A stretch of 64,000 nucleotides of DNA from Cellvibrio sp. PSBB006 (GTDB taxonomy: Bacteria; Pseudomonadota; Gammaproteobacteria; Pseudomonadales; Cellvibrionaceae): the NCBI RefSeq assembly GCF_002162135.1, contig NZ_CP021382.1:4090001-4154000 (forward strand), read 5' to 3'. Below are positions 9,938-18,867 of the stretch, one piece after another; positions within the stretch are counted from its first letter, which is position 1; every line of letters starts with the position of its first letter. Position numbers and translations under genes: made by a program. The notes beneath the pieces were generated by a model. It was not told the origin of the DNA. It made no database searches and was given only the letters and a program-made list of their open reading frames with translations.

Positions 9938-11155
9938 CTATTGATCTATCCACAGGTGTTCCAGATGACGAAAACCCCAGGTGTCGGCCGACTCCCGCCC
10001 CTCAATCTTTTCTTCCTGCTGGCGTGCCAGATCCACCACCTCCGGCGCAATTTGCACCCGCGATTTGGTGGAAAAGAATACCTTGACCCTGGGCATCAAC
10101 AGCGAGTCGGGATTTTGTTCGATAACGACGCCCAGGCGCCCGCTGGTGAGGCGCACCAATGAGCCTATGGGATAAATGCCCACGGTTTTGACGAAAGCCT
10201 GGAATACCGTGTCATCAAAGTGCCCCTTGCTCCACTCGGCCATCTTGCGGATGGCTTCGGCCGGCAGCCAACCTTTTTTGTAAGGGCGATCCGAGGTTAT
10301 CGCATCATAGACATCGCTTACTGCGCCCATGCGGGCCAGTATGCTGATGCCATCGCCTTGCAGGCCGTGAGGGTAGCCGGTGCCGTCGATCTTTTCGTGA
10401 TGATGCAGGCAAACATCCAGCACTGCCGGGCTTACGGAGTCGCTCTTTTGCAAGATGCGCAGTCCGCGCTCCGGGTGGGTCTTCATCACCGCAAATTCGG
10501 TATCGGTTAACTTGCCCGGTTTGTTGAGGATCTGGTTGGAGATAGCGATTTTGCCAATGTCGTGCAGTAACCCCGCCAGGCCAGCTTCCCGCACCTGCTC
10601 CTCGCTCATGTTCAGCTGGCGCGCCAGGGCGATCATCAGGCCGCACACGGCAACGGAATGCATGTAGGTGTATTCATCGACATTCTTGAGGCGGGCGAGG
10701 CTGATCAGCGCATGGGGGTGGCGCGATGCCGAGTTGGCAATATCCTCGACCAGATTCAGCGCCTGGCCGACCTCAATGGCCTTGCCCATACGTGCCGTGC
10801 TGAACATGTCCACCACGGATTGTTTGGCGGTATTACACAATTGCATGGCATGGCGAACTTCGTCCGCCATGCTGGTGGTCGCGGTGGACAGTGGCTTATC
10901 GGCTTCGCGCAACAGGTATTCCGTTTCCTGGTCTACTTCTTCATCGGTTCTGGCGGTAGCGCCCTGTTCCACATCAAGCCCTTTGCCGGTATCGATCCAG
11001 ACTTCCTGTATGCCGCTGGCGAGCAGGGTCTTCAAGTCATTTTGCTGGGTGAGTAAAAAGCGGGCGCGCCAGAAAGGGTGTTCCATCCAGGAACCGCAGA
11101 GCTCCTGGATGTACATACCAAGACGAAGGTCCTGGATCGTGATTCGTTTAAGCAT
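9938..11155 (-). CDS. HD-GYP cyclic-di-GMP phosphodiesterase
   Basis: 405 residues: an N-terminal DUF3391-type region (about 1-125) and an HD-GYP domain (about 135-330). The metal and substrate motifs are intact: HD in LLHDIGK (His198-Asp199), the second histidine group in THPERG, HHHEKIDGTGYP (about 251-262) carrying the GYP signature, and SDVYDAITSDRPY. This predicts hydrolysis of cyclic-di-GMP to GMP, lowering the biofilm signal. It is transcribed away from a gene for a GGDEF cyclase across a 228-base divergent promoter region, so one locus encodes both making and breaking of the messenger. Confidence 0.94.
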   Translation of the reverse strand: MLKRITIQDLRLGMYIQELCGSWMEHPFWRARFLLTQQNDLKTLLASGIQEVWIDTGKGLDVEQGATARTDEEVDQETEYLLREADKPLSTATTSMADEVRHAMQLCNTAKQSVVDMFSTARMGKAIEVGQALNLVEDIANSASRHPHALISLARLKNVDEYTYMHSVAVCGLMIALARQLNMSEEQVREAGLAGLLHDIGKIAISNQILNKPGKLTDTEFAVMKTHPERGLRILQKSDSVSPAVLDVCLHHHEKIDGTGYPHGLQGDGISILARMGAVSDVYDAITSDRPYKKGWLPAEAIRKMAEWSKGHFDDTVFQAFVKTVGIYPIGSLVRLTSGRLGVVIEQNPDSLLMPRVKVFFSTKSRVQIAPEVVDLARQQEEKIEGRESADTWGFRHLEHLWIDQ

Positions 11156-11383
11156 CGGGGTTTATGTCTCGGTTTTTTCATTCTTATTTACATTCCGGCG
11201 AACACGATTGCCCAGCCGCGCACAGATCTGATCAATACAGTACCGATCAATCCAGACTGACAGAATCCCTGGTGAGTTAAGTATAGATAGCGTCTATAGT
11301 GTTTAAAGAAATTACTTGCATCGGTGCGTCGCTGGCGAGCGCAACCGAAGAAAACCATCTTTTTGCCCTGATTCGAGAAGCCT

Positions 11384-13024
11384 GTGCCGACGACAAACGC
11401 CGACATCACTGCAAAATTAAAAGCGCTGCGCGAGGACTATGCTGCCCGACTGCCGCAGGAATTAACCGCGTTGCATGAACTGGCAGAGCAGGCCCTGACC
11501 GCATCGGGAGCTCCGCAGACGGTGCAACTTACGCAACTGCACCAGCGCCTGCATAAGCTGGCCGGCTCTGCCGGAAGTTTTGGTTTTGCGCAGCTCGGCA
11601 AACAAGCCAAGCAGTTGGAGATCCAGGTGCAACAGTGGTTAGCGCAGGCCGTTGACCCGGGTCAACGGCGCGTCTTCTGCATAGCCGTGGGCGCACTTGG
11701 CGCTCTGGCCCAGCCCGATCAGTCGCCGTCCTATGTCGGTGTGACGGATGCCGAAACATCCGCGGCCCAAACGTTGATTTATTTGCTTGAGGATGACCCC
11801 GCCGTAGCGGAAGACATCGTGCTGAACCTGCGCCATTTTGGTCATCGTGTTGAACACTTTGATCGGCTGGAACAGGCCGAAGCAGTCATCCTCCGGGCGC
11901 CGCCGGATTTTATGGTGGTGGATATCGTGTTTGAAGCCGAAGGACGCGAGTCCCCGGCACTGATCGCGGCGTTACAGCAAAAGCTATCCAAACCCTTGCC
12001 GGTCGTCTTTATCTCGGCGCGCGATGATTTTGCGGCCTACCATGCAGCCGTTAAGGCCGACGCTATCGGTTACTTTGTTAAACCCCTGGATGTGATTCGG
12101 CTGGTGGACCGGCTTGAACAGTACCTCGACCGGCGCCGTGAACTGCCCTATCGCGTGTTGATTGTGGATGACGATGAAACGCTGGCAGAGCATTATCGGC
12201 TGGTGCTGAGTTCGGCGGGGATGCTGGTGGATCTGGTGACTCACCCGGAACAGGTGCTCACCGCCCTGCGCAACTTTAACCCGGAGATGATCCTGCTGGA
12301 CCTGAACATTCCCGAATACTCTGGTCCTGAACTGGCGCGGGTAATTCGCCTGAGCGATGAATGGTTGCGTGTGCCCATTACCTACCTGTCATCGGAAACC
12401 GATGTGGATCAGCGTATTAAAGCGATGGGGCAGGCCGGGGACGATTTCATCGCCAAACCCATCAGTGACCGCGAACTCATCTCGGCGGTGTCTATCCGCG
12501 CCGCCCGCAGCCGGCAGCTGAGTAACGCGATTGATCGCGACAGCCTGACGGGATTGCTCAAACATTCGCGCATCAAGGAGCAGGTGGACATCGAACTGGC
12601 GCGCACCCGGCGCAGTGGTGAGCAATTATGCGTGGCAATGGTTGATCTGGATCATTTTAAATCCGTTAACGATACCTACGGCCACCCGGCGGGCGATAAA
12701 GTTATCAAGGCGCTGGCGCATCTGCTGCGCCAGCGCTTGCGCAAGACGGATAGTATCGGGCGTTACGGTGGAGAGGAATTTGTTGCGGTGTTGCCCGGTT
12801 GCGACGCCAAAGAGGCGCAGCGGCTGCTTGATGATGTGCGGCAGAATTTCAAAGAAATCAGCTTTAGCGTGGACAGCAAACATTTCAATGTCACGCTCAG
12901 CGCGGGTGTTGCCTGTGCTGATGTGGCGCACACCCTGACAGCAGATACCCTTCTGCAAATGGCTGACGACGCCCTATATCTGGCCAAGCACGGCGGTCGT
13001 GACCAGATCTGTATTGCCGAATGA
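11384..13024 (+). CDS. Hpt-REC-REC-GGDEF diguanylate cyclase
   Basis: 546 residues starting at a GTG. An N-terminal Hpt domain (about 1-120; acceptor His in RLHKLAGSAGSFG) precedes two receiver domains (about 128-245 and 255-375, the second with the clear acceptor LLDLNIPEYSG) and a GGDEF domain (about 385-545). The active-site loop is RYGGEEF, and an RxxD inhibitory site (RKTD) lies exactly five residues before it, so product inhibition by cyclic-di-GMP is expected. Hpt plus two receivers means it can take part in a phosphorelay as well as make cyclic-di-GMP. It diverges from the HD-GYP gene. The hybrid kinase operon some 5 kb to the left could be a source of phosphate (inference). Confidence 0.93.
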   Translation: MPTTNADITAKLKALREDYAARLPQELTALHELAEQALTASGAPQTVQLTQLHQRLHKLAGSAGSFGFAQLGKQAKQLEIQVQQWLAQAVDPGQRRVFCIAVGALGALAQPDQSPSYVGVTDAETSAAQTLIYLLEDDPAVAEDIVLNLRHFGHRVEHFDRLEQAEAVILRAPPDFMVVDIVFEAEGRESPALIAALQQKLSKPLPVVFISARDDFAAYHAAVKADAIGYFVKPLDVIRLVDRLEQYLDRRRELPYRVLIVDDDETLAEHYRLVLSSAGMLVDLVTHPEQVLTALRNFNPEMILLDLNIPEYSGPELARVIRLSDEWLRVPITYLSSETDVDQRIKAMGQAGDDFIAKPISDRELISAVSIRAARSRQLSNAIDRDSLTGLLKHSRIKEQVDIELARTRRSGEQLCVAMVDLDHFKSVNDTYGHPAGDKVIKALAHLLRQRLRKTDSIGRYGGEEFVAVLPGCDAKEAQRLLDDVRQNFKEISFSVDSKHFNVTLSAGVACADVAHTLTADTLLQMADDALYLAKHGGRDQICIAE

Positions 13025-13030
13025 CCCGCT

Positions 13031-13064
13031 AAAAACAATTATCCCCGCCGAAGCGGGGATAATT
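13031..13064 (-). terminator. Intrinsic terminator of bamE
   Basis: A perfect 12-bp stem (AATTATCCCCGC / GCGGGGATAATT) with a CGAA loop. On the minus strand it is followed by a T-run (the A-run at 13031-13035), so it ends bamE; on the plus strand there is no T-run, though the hairpin may also protect the cyclase mRNA. Confidence 0.85.
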
Positions 13065-13066
13065 CG

Positions 13067-13522
13067 TTAATCTTCAAGATCCGGTGCAGCCGGAGGCACG
13101 GGGTCGTCAATGTTGGTGGGCAGCGGTGTATTCAGCTTGGCATCTTCCAGATAATCTTCTGATTTATCCTTGCTCAGCGGCGCCGGGCCGGGCAGATAAT
13201 CACCTTCCCAACGGACCATGTTGTCGCCTTCAAAATATACCGTCAGCAAGTGATCAAAGAACTTATCATCTGCACCACGGCGCAAGCTGTAATAGTAGTC
13301 CCAACGATTATCGTTAAAGGTATTGGGTAGGAGCGAGTTGCCCAGTACAAAACGCACCTGGCGTTTGGTCATGCCGGGCTTGAGTTGTTGGACCATCTCT
13401 TCAGTGATGATGTGACCTTGTTGAATATTGATCTTGTGCACGCCAGGGAAACGGAAATTGGTACAACCGGCAAGACTTGCAATCACAACAGCGACCAGTA
13501 TGAGGCGACTGGCTAATTTCAT
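13067..13522 (-). CDS. bamE: Outer-membrane assembly lipoprotein BamE (SmpA/OmlA)
   Basis: 151 residues from the ATG at 13522. A lipoprotein signal peptide ends in the lipobox LAGC. The SmpA/OmlA fold follows, with the family-typical KINIQQG, LKPGMTKRQVRFVLG and VYFEGD segments. BamE is a small accessory subunit of the BamABCDE machine that inserts beta-barrels. The C-terminal tail is long and proline/acid-rich compared with the E. coli protein. It is divergent from fur, separated by 76 bases, the arrangement found in Pseudomonas. Confidence 0.95.
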   Translation of the reverse strand: MKLASRLILVAVVIASLAGCTNFRFPGVHKINIQQGHIITEEMVQQLKPGMTKRQVRFVLGNSLLPNTFNDNRWDYYYSLRRGADDKFFDHLLTVYFEGDNMVRWEGDYLPGPAPLSKDKSEDYLEDAKLNTPLPTNIDDPVPPAAPDLED

Positions 13523-13598
13523 ATTAGGGCTTCCACTTGGCAAAAGAATGGGGATAATACCCGATCAACGGGGATACTGCGAAGATTTCGGAGGAAAA

Positions 13599-14009
13599 AT
13601 GGCAGACGAAAACCAGGAACTGCGCAAGGTTGGACTTAAGGTTACCTTGCCGCGCGTAAAGATTCTGCAAATGCTGGAATCGGCAGAACAGCACCACATG
13701 AGTGCCGAAGATGTTTATAAGGCACTGATGGAAGCAGGCGACGATGTCGGCCTGGCCACGGTCTATCGTGTGTTGACCCAGTTCGAAAGTGCGGGCTTGG
13801 TGGTTCGTCATAATTTTGATGGAGGCCATTCAGTCTTCGAAATCGCGCGAGGTGACCATCACGATCACATGGTCCGTGTAGACACTGGCGAAGTGATTGA
13901 GTTTCACAACAACGAAATTGAAGAACTGCAAAAGCGCATCGCCGCTGAACACGGCTTCCAGCTCACCGACCACAGCCTGGTGCTTTACGTTAAACCGATG
14001 AAGAAGTAG
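13599..14009 (+). CDS. fur: Ferric uptake regulator Fur
   Basis: 136 residues from the ATG at 13599, just after a GGAGG-type ribosome-binding site. The winged-helix DNA-binding part carries the GLATVYRVLTQF recognition helix; the metal-binding core is GDHHDHMVRVDTG with further His/Glu ligands in FHNNEIEE and DHSLVLYV. It represses iron uptake genes when loaded with ferrous iron. Oddly, there is not a single cysteine: the CxxC structural zinc site of E. coli Fur is absent and the one cysteine kept in Pseudomonas Fur is replaced by arginine. No clear Fur box is visible in the bamE-fur gap. Confidence 0.96.
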   Translation: MADENQELRKVGLKVTLPRVKILQMLESAEQHHMSAEDVYKALMEAGDDVGLATVYRVLTQFESAGLVVRHNFDGGHSVFEIARGDHHDHMVRVDTGEVIEFHNNEIEELQKRIAAEHGFQLTDHSLVLYVKPMKK

Positions 14010-14040
14010 GCAAGTAAAAAGTACGTCGTCGTCTGGCATT

Positions 14041-14068
14041 AGGGCTTTTGTTGCGAAACAAAAGCCTT
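14041..14068. terminator. Hairpin between fur and recN
   Basis: A 12-bp stem (AGGGCTTTTGTT / AACAAAAGCCTT, one G-T pair) closed by a GCGA tetraloop sits 31 bases after the fur stop and between the convergent ends of fur and recN. It lacks a strong T-run, so it may stabilise 3' ends or help terminate rather than act as a classical terminator. Confidence 0.5.
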
Positions 14069-14157
14069 AACACCAAACTTATATCAAGCAAATCAAAGTT
14101 ACCTGCGAAGCAATTATTTATCCCTTCTCTCGCTAGCGCCTTAATGTTCAGATATCC

Positions 14158-15825
14158 CTAATTTTCCAGGATTTCCCGCGCATGGGCCAAGGATTGTTCG
14201 GTCACTTTTGCACCGCCGAGCATACGTGCTATCTCTTCCACTTTTGCATCACCACTCAACTCCACCAGAGTAGATTCAGCGCTGTTTTTGCGGGCGGTTT
14301 TACTGACTTGCAGATGTTGATGACCTTTGCTGGCGACCTGGGCAAGGTGGGTGACGCAGATCACCTGACCCTTTTCGCCCAGCTGACGCAGCAGATTGCC
14401 GACCACGTCAGCGGTAGCACCACCGATGCCGACATCCACTTCGTCGAACACCAGCGTGGGGGTGGCGGAGGTTTGTGCAGTGATGACCTGGATAGCGAGG
14501 CTGATGCGCGACAACTCGCCGCCAGAGGCAACCTTATTCAGAGGGCGCGGTGGCTGACCGGGGTTGGTGCTGATCAGGAATTCGACGTCTTCCAATCCGT
14601 GCAGACTCGGTTTGTCGTTGAATGGAATCAGGCTCACCAGTAAATGGGCATTCTCCATCCCCAATTTTTGTAACTGCGCATTGACCTGTTTGGCCAGTTT
14701 TACACCTGCTTTTTGGCGTTGTGCAGACAGTGTTTCGGCCAACTGGCGGTATTGCCGCTCAGCTTCATTAACCTGCTGTTCAAGCACATCCAGCCGCGCA
14801 TCCCCGCCTTGCAATTCAGCCAGTTCGCTGCTGAGCTGGGCAATCAACTCAGGTAATTGCTCGGGCGTAATGCGGTGTTTGCGGGCAATGTCATAGATAG
14901 CCGACAAGCGTTCTTCAACAAAAGCGAGACGTTCCGGGTCCAGGGCAAAGCCGTCGATATGATGCTCAATTTCGTGTTGTGCCTCCTGCACCTGTATCTG
15001 CGCGCTGGTAAGCAATTGCTCCGCTTCTTGCAGCGCAGCGGTTTTTTCCGGCATAGCCCGCAGGATATGGAGTGCGCGATGTAGATTAATCGAAAGCCCT
15101 TGTTCATCGTCACTGCAAATGGCTGCCAATTGTTGGCTGCCCCTCAGGATGTCTTCCGCGTTGGCCAAAGTGCGCTGTTCCGCTTCGAGCGCTTCCATCT
15201 CGCCGCTCTTTAATCCCAGCTGATCCAGTTCCTGCACCTGATAATTAAGTAATTGGAATCGGGCGCTGACTTCAGCGGCGTTATCGCGCAAATGCAGATA
15301 ATGCTCCAGCCGACTCTGCCATTCGCGAAATGCCTGGCGAACCTGGCGCGCCAGTTCCGCCTGATTGGCAAACTCATCCAGCAGGCGGCGGTGGGTGTCT
15401 TTTAGTAACAGGGATTGGTGTTCGTGCTGGCTATGGATGTCGATCAGCATCTCGCCCAGGGTGCGCAGTTGTTGCAGGGTGACCGGTTGGCCGTTGATAT
15501 ACGCCTTGGATTTTCCATCGCTGCTGATAACGCGGCGCAACAGACATTCACTGGGCGTTTCATCCTGTTGCAGGTCGTGTTCCTTGAGCCATTTATTGGC
15601 CACACGGATCTTGCTGGTATCAAAACTGGCGCTGATGTCGGCGCGCTGCGCGCCCTGGCGTACCCGTTGACCATCGGCTCTGTCACCCAGAGTCTGCCCC
15701 AATGCTTCGAGCATAATGGATTTGCCCGAGCCGGTTTCGCCGGTGATAACCGTCATACCCGGTTTCAGGTCCAGGTCCAGATGATCGACCAGGGTGAAGT
15801 TTTGAATGCTGAGATGAGTGAGCAT
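14158..15825 (-). CDS. recN: DNA repair ATPase RecN
   Basis: 555 residues of the SMC-like RecN family. The Walker A motif GETGSGKS is at residues 29-36, a central coiled coil spans roughly 150-380, and the C-terminal half has the ABC signature region ASGGELSRISLA and Walker B LVFDEVDVGIGG. RecN holds DNA ends during recombinational repair of double-strand breaks. A LexA-type operator lies about 25 bases upstream, in keeping with its strong SOS control in other gammaproteobacteria. It is convergent with fur and divergent from grpE. Confidence 0.97.
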   Translation of the reverse strand: MLTHLSIQNFTLVDHLDLDLKPGMTVITGETGSGKSIMLEALGQTLGDRADGQRVRQGAQRADISASFDTSKIRVANKWLKEHDLQQDETPSECLLRRVISSDGKSKAYINGQPVTLQQLRTLGEMLIDIHSQHEHQSLLLKDTHRRLLDEFANQAELARQVRQAFREWQSRLEHYLHLRDNAAEVSARFQLLNYQVQELDQLGLKSGEMEALEAEQRTLANAEDILRGSQQLAAICSDDEQGLSINLHRALHILRAMPEKTAALQEAEQLLTSAQIQVQEAQHEIEHHIDGFALDPERLAFVEERLSAIYDIARKHRITPEQLPELIAQLSSELAELQGGDARLDVLEQQVNEAERQYRQLAETLSAQRQKAGVKLAKQVNAQLQKLGMENAHLLVSLIPFNDKPSLHGLEDVEFLISTNPGQPPRPLNKVASGGELSRISLAIQVITAQTSATPTLVFDEVDVGIGGATADVVGNLLRQLGEKGQVICVTHLAQVASKGHQHLQVSKTARKNSAESTLVELSGDAKVEEIARMLGGAKVTEQSLAHAREILEN

Positions 15826-15850
15826 GGGCGCCTCGGCACAAAGGAGATTT

Positions 15851-15866
15851 CTGGTTATTTATACAG
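15851..15866 (-). promoter_or_regulatory. LexA box upstream of recN
   Basis: CTGGTTATTTATACAG, read on the minus strand as CTGTATAAATAACCAG, fits the CTG-N10-CAG LexA consensus with an AT-rich centre. It sits 26 bases before the recN start codon, where it would overlap the promoter. Confidence 0.8.
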
Positions 15867-15925
15867 TATCTGGCTCGCGTCGACCAGAGGGGAAATAAAG
15901 CCCTGGCCAAAATTGTGGACATTGC

Positions 15926-15954
15926 CTTGAATCCCGAACTGCTAGCCCCATATA
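15926..15954 (+). promoter_or_regulatory. Sigma-32 heat-shock promoter for grpE
   Basis: CTTGAAT (15926-15932), a 13-base spacer and CCCCATATA (15946-15954) match the heat-shock sigma factor consensus CTTGAA / CCCCATNT almost perfectly. It lies about 90 bases before the grpE start and drives the grpE-dnaK-dnaJ genes. Confidence 0.88.
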
Positions 15955-16042
15955 CCCCGCACAGCTTAGCCGACAGCTGCGTACAGATGTCGACATATAT
16001 ATAAGCCCAAGTGAAAGACTGTAATAGAAGATGGAGGCCAGC

Positions 16043-16606
16043 GTGGCTAACAACGAAGAGTATCAGCAAGAATCCCCCACAGCCGAAGCCAGCGCCCCCG
16101 AGACGCAAACCGGTGTGGACGTTGACGTGTCCGTCGAAGCCCTGCAGGCGCAAATTGCCAGTTTAACTGCTGACCTGGATACTGCGCGCGAAAATGCGTT
16201 GCGCGCTCAGGCCGAGGCCCAGAATGCCCGCCGTCGCGCGGAACAGGATGTGGAAAAAGCCCATAAATTCGGCCTGGAAAGAATGGTAAATGACCTCTTG
16301 CCAGTGGTTGATAACCTTGAGCGTGCACTGGCAGCGATAGATACCAGCGACGAATCCTTTGCGCCGGTAACTGAAGGTATCCAGTTAACGCTGAAATCCT
16401 TTCTCGATTCTCTGGCTCGTCATCAGGTGGTCGCTGTTGACCCACAGGGTGCGCCCTTTGATCCGCAACTTCATCAAGCGGTTTCAGCTGTGCCAAACCC
16501 GGATGTTGAGCCCAACACGGTAATTAATGTATTCCAGAAAGGCTACACCTTGCACGGTCGTCTTGTGCGCCCGGCCATGGTCGTGGTAGCCAAGGCAGCG
16601 GATTGA
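16043..16606 (+). CDS. grpE: Nucleotide exchange factor GrpE
   Basis: About 187 residues, beginning at the GTG at 16043, which stands five bases after a GGAGG site; an ATG at 16031 overlaps that site and is unlikely. An acidic disordered N terminus and a long coiled coil (roughly 35-85) lead to the beta-domain with the family signature ending in VNVFQKGYTLHGRLVRPAMV (with I for the first V). GrpE releases ADP from DnaK and acts as the thermosensor of the cycle. It heads the heat-shock gene group under the sigma-32 promoter. Confidence 0.96.
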   Translation: MANNEEYQQESPTAEASAPETQTGVDVDVSVEALQAQIASLTADLDTARENALRAQAEAQNARRRAEQDVEKAHKFGLERMVNDLLPVVDNLERALAAIDTSDESFAPVTEGIQLTLKSFLDSLARHQVVAVDPQGAPFDPQLHQAVSAVPNPDVEPNTVINVFQKGYTLHGRLVRPAMVVVAKAAD

Positions 16607-16657
16607 TCAAACCGCTGAAAATAGTCGGTCTGTTTGTAGGGATTTGTCGTCCCCAGC

Positions 16658-16686
16658 CTTGAAATCCACACGGGCAGGCCAATATA
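16658..16686 (+). promoter_or_regulatory. Second sigma-32-like promoter, before dnaK
   Basis: CTTGAAA (16658-16664), a 14-base spacer and CCAATATA (16679-16686). The -35 element is perfect and the -10 is a partial match to CCCCATNT. It would give dnaK a promoter of its own besides read-through from grpE. Confidence 0.65.
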
Positions 16687-16797
16687 GATCACCAAGTGTC
16701 AACAACAGGCCGGGTGCCGGTGAGACAGTAAACATTCAATCAAGATTTATGTGCGTGAGCAGCGCTTGCGCCGGGTAAAAAATTCAGGAGATATCAC

Positions 16798-18729
16798 ATG
16801 GGTAAAATTATCGGCATCGACTTGGGCACCACCAACTCTTGCGTTTCCATTATGGAAGGCGGCAAGCCCAAGGTAATTGAAAACTCTGAAGGCGACCGCA
16901 CGACGCCGTCTATCGTCGCGTTTACCGGCGATGACGAAATTCTGGTGGGCCAGAGTGCAAAGCGTCAATCCGTTACCAACCCTAACAACACGCTTTATGC
17001 TGTCAAGCGTTTGATCGGTCGTAAATTTAAAGACGACGTGGTTCAGAAAGACATCAAGATGGTGCCCTACAAAATTGTTGCTGCCGACAATGGGGATGCC
17101 TGGGTCGAAGTGAAAGGCGATAAAAAAGCACCGCCGCAAATTTCTGCCGAAGTGCTGAAAAAAATGAAGAAAACCGCTGAAGAATATCTCGGCGAAAAAG
17201 TCACCGAAGCCGTTATTACGGTACCGGCTTACTTCAATGATTCACAACGTCAAGCAACCAAAGATGCGGGCAAGATTGCCGGTCTGGATGTAAAACGTAT
17301 CATCAACGAACCGACCGCTGCCGCACTGGCCTACGGTTTGGATAAAGGCAAAGGCGATCGCACCATTGCGGTATACGACCTGGGTGGTGGTACTTTCGAT
17401 ATTTCTATCATTGAAATTGCAGACGTTGATGGTGAGCATCAATTTGAAGTGCTTTCTACCAATGGTGATACTTTCCTTGGTGGTGAGGACTTCGACCTGC
17501 GTTTGATCGAGTTCCTGGCCGATACCTTCAAGAAAGACAGCGGTATTGATCTGCATAACGATCCTCTGGCTTTGCAGCGTTTGAAAGAAGCGGCTGAGAA
17601 AGCGAAGATCGAATTGTCGTCCAGCCAGCAGACGGAAGTGAATCTGCCGTACATCACTGCTGATGCAAGCGGCCCGAAACACCTGGTGGTGAAATTGACT
17701 CGCGCCAAACTGGAATCACTGGTTGAAGAGCTGGTGACTCGCTCGATGGACCCGGTCAAGATGGCCATTAAAGATTCCGGCAAATCCATCAGCGATATTG
17801 ATGATGTGATTCTGGTGGGCGGCCAAACCCGTATGCCATTGGTGCAAAAAGCGGTAGCTGATTTCTTCGGTAAAGAGCCGCGCAAAGATGTTAACCCGGA
17901 CGAAGCTGTTGCAATCGGTGCGGCGATTCAGGGCGCGGTACTGGCCGGTGATGTAAAAGACGTATTGCTGCTCGACGTTACCCCGCTGACATTGGGTATC
18001 GAAACCATGGGCGGTGTTGCAACGCCATTGATTGACAAGAACACCACGATTCCGACCAAGAAATCACAAGTGTTCTCCACGGCGGATGACAACCAGACAG
18101 CGGTGACGATTCACGTTGTACAAGGTGAGCGCAAGCAGGCATCACAAAACAAATCCCTGGGTCGTTTCGACCTGAGTGACATTCCGCCGGCACCGCGTGG
18201 CATGCCACAAATTGAAGTGACCTTCGATATCGACGCTAACGGTATTTTGAACGTGAGCGCGAAAGACAAGGCTACTGGCAAAGAGCAGTCTATTGTGATT
18301 AAAGCGTCTTCCGGTTTATCCGATGACGAAATCGAAAAAATGGTGAAAGACGCTGAAGCCAATGCCGAGGCGGATCGCAAGTTCGCGGAAGTTGTTGGTG
18401 CGCGCAACACTCTGGAAGGTTTGATTCACGCTACGCAAAAAACCTTGAAAGAAGCGGGCGATAAAGCGACCGGTGACGAGAAGTCAGCCATCGAATCGGC
18501 CATCAAGGAAGCGGAAGAGGTTGTTAAAGGTGAAGATCTGGAGAAAATCCAGGCCGCCACGACCAAGTTGACGGAAGCTTCCGGTTCACTGGCGCAGAAA
18601 CTTTACGCAGAACAGTCTGCTCAAGGCCAGGGTGGCGCAGGTGCTGCTGGCGGAGCGGACAACGGAAAAGCTGATGATGACGGCGTAGTAGAAGCCGAAT
18701 TCGAAGAAGTGAAGGATGATAAAAAATAA
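16798..18729 (+). CDS. dnaK: Chaperone DnaK (Hsp70)
   Basis: 643 residues, full length for the family. The ATPase domain opens with the signature [13 protein letters not shown] and has the second and third Hsp70 signatures ([15 protein letters not shown] and [11 protein letters not shown]). The peptide-binding domain and helical lid follow, with a glycine/alanine-rich linker and an acidic C terminus ending EEVKDDKK, as in other gammaproteobacteria. The ATG follows a CAGGAG site. It lies between grpE and dnaJ, its two co-chaperones. Confidence 0.98.
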   Translation: MGKIIGIDLGTTNSCVSIMEGGKPKVIENSEGDRTTPSIVAFTGDDEILVGQSAKRQSVTNPNNTLYAVKRLIGRKFKDDVVQKDIKMVPYKIVAADNGDAWVEVKGDKKAPPQISAEVLKKMKKTAEEYLGEKVTEAVITVPAYFNDSQRQATKDAGKIAGLDVKRIINEPTAAALAYGLDKGKGDRTIAVYDLGGGTFDISIIEIADVDGEHQFEVLSTNGDTFLGGEDFDLRLIEFLADTFKKDSGIDLHNDPLALQRLKEAAEKAKIELSSSQQTEVNLPYITADASGPKHLVVKLTRAKLESLVEELVTRSMDPVKMAIKDSGKSISDIDDVILVGGQTRMPLVQKAVADFFGKEPRKDVNPDEAVAIGAAIQGAVLAGDVKDVLLLDVTPLTLGIETMGGVATPLIDKNTTIPTKKSQVFSTADDNQTAVTIHVVQGERKQASQNKSLGRFDLSDIPPAPRGMPQIEVTFDIDANGILNVSAKDKATGKEQSIVIKASSGLSDDEIEKMVKDAEANAEADRKFAEVVGARNTLEGLIHATQKTLKEAGDKATGDEKSAIESAIKEAEEVVKGEDLEKIQAATTKLTEASGSLAQKLYAEQSAQGQGGAGAAGGADNGKADDDGVVEAEFEEVKDDKK

Positions 18730-18757
18730 TTATTATCCGAACGTGTAAGTGAGCGAC

Positions 18758-18786
18758 GACAAATGCGGGCAAGTCCCGCATTTGTC
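18758..18786 (+). terminator. dnaK-dnaJ intergenic hairpin
   Basis: A 12-bp perfect stem (GACAAATGCGGG / CCCGCATTTGTC) with a 5-base loop about 30 bases after dnaK. No T-run follows, so it probably lets part of transcription through to dnaJ or sets an mRNA processing/stability boundary that lowers DnaJ relative to DnaK (inference). Confidence 0.5.
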
Positions 18787-18867
18787 ACGTTAAGGCGAAT
18801 CGTATTTTTATAACGAAAATTCCACCTCAACGATTTTTTTGAATTGATTTATTGGAAAGCTGCAAGC

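Noticed and set aside
9726..9944. Plus-strand frame with a CxxC...CxxC pattern
   Set aside because: No ribosome-binding site, no recognised family, and it runs into the 3' end of the HD-GYP gene on the other strand; four cysteines alone can be chance.
13523..13598. Possible Fur box (GATAAT near 13550) in the bamE-fur gap
   Set aside because: Only one half-like match; no 19-base inverted repeat.
17242..17885. Two overlapping antisense frames (146 and 148 codons) inside dnaK
   Set aside because: Shadows of a strongly codon-biased gene; no start signals or homology.
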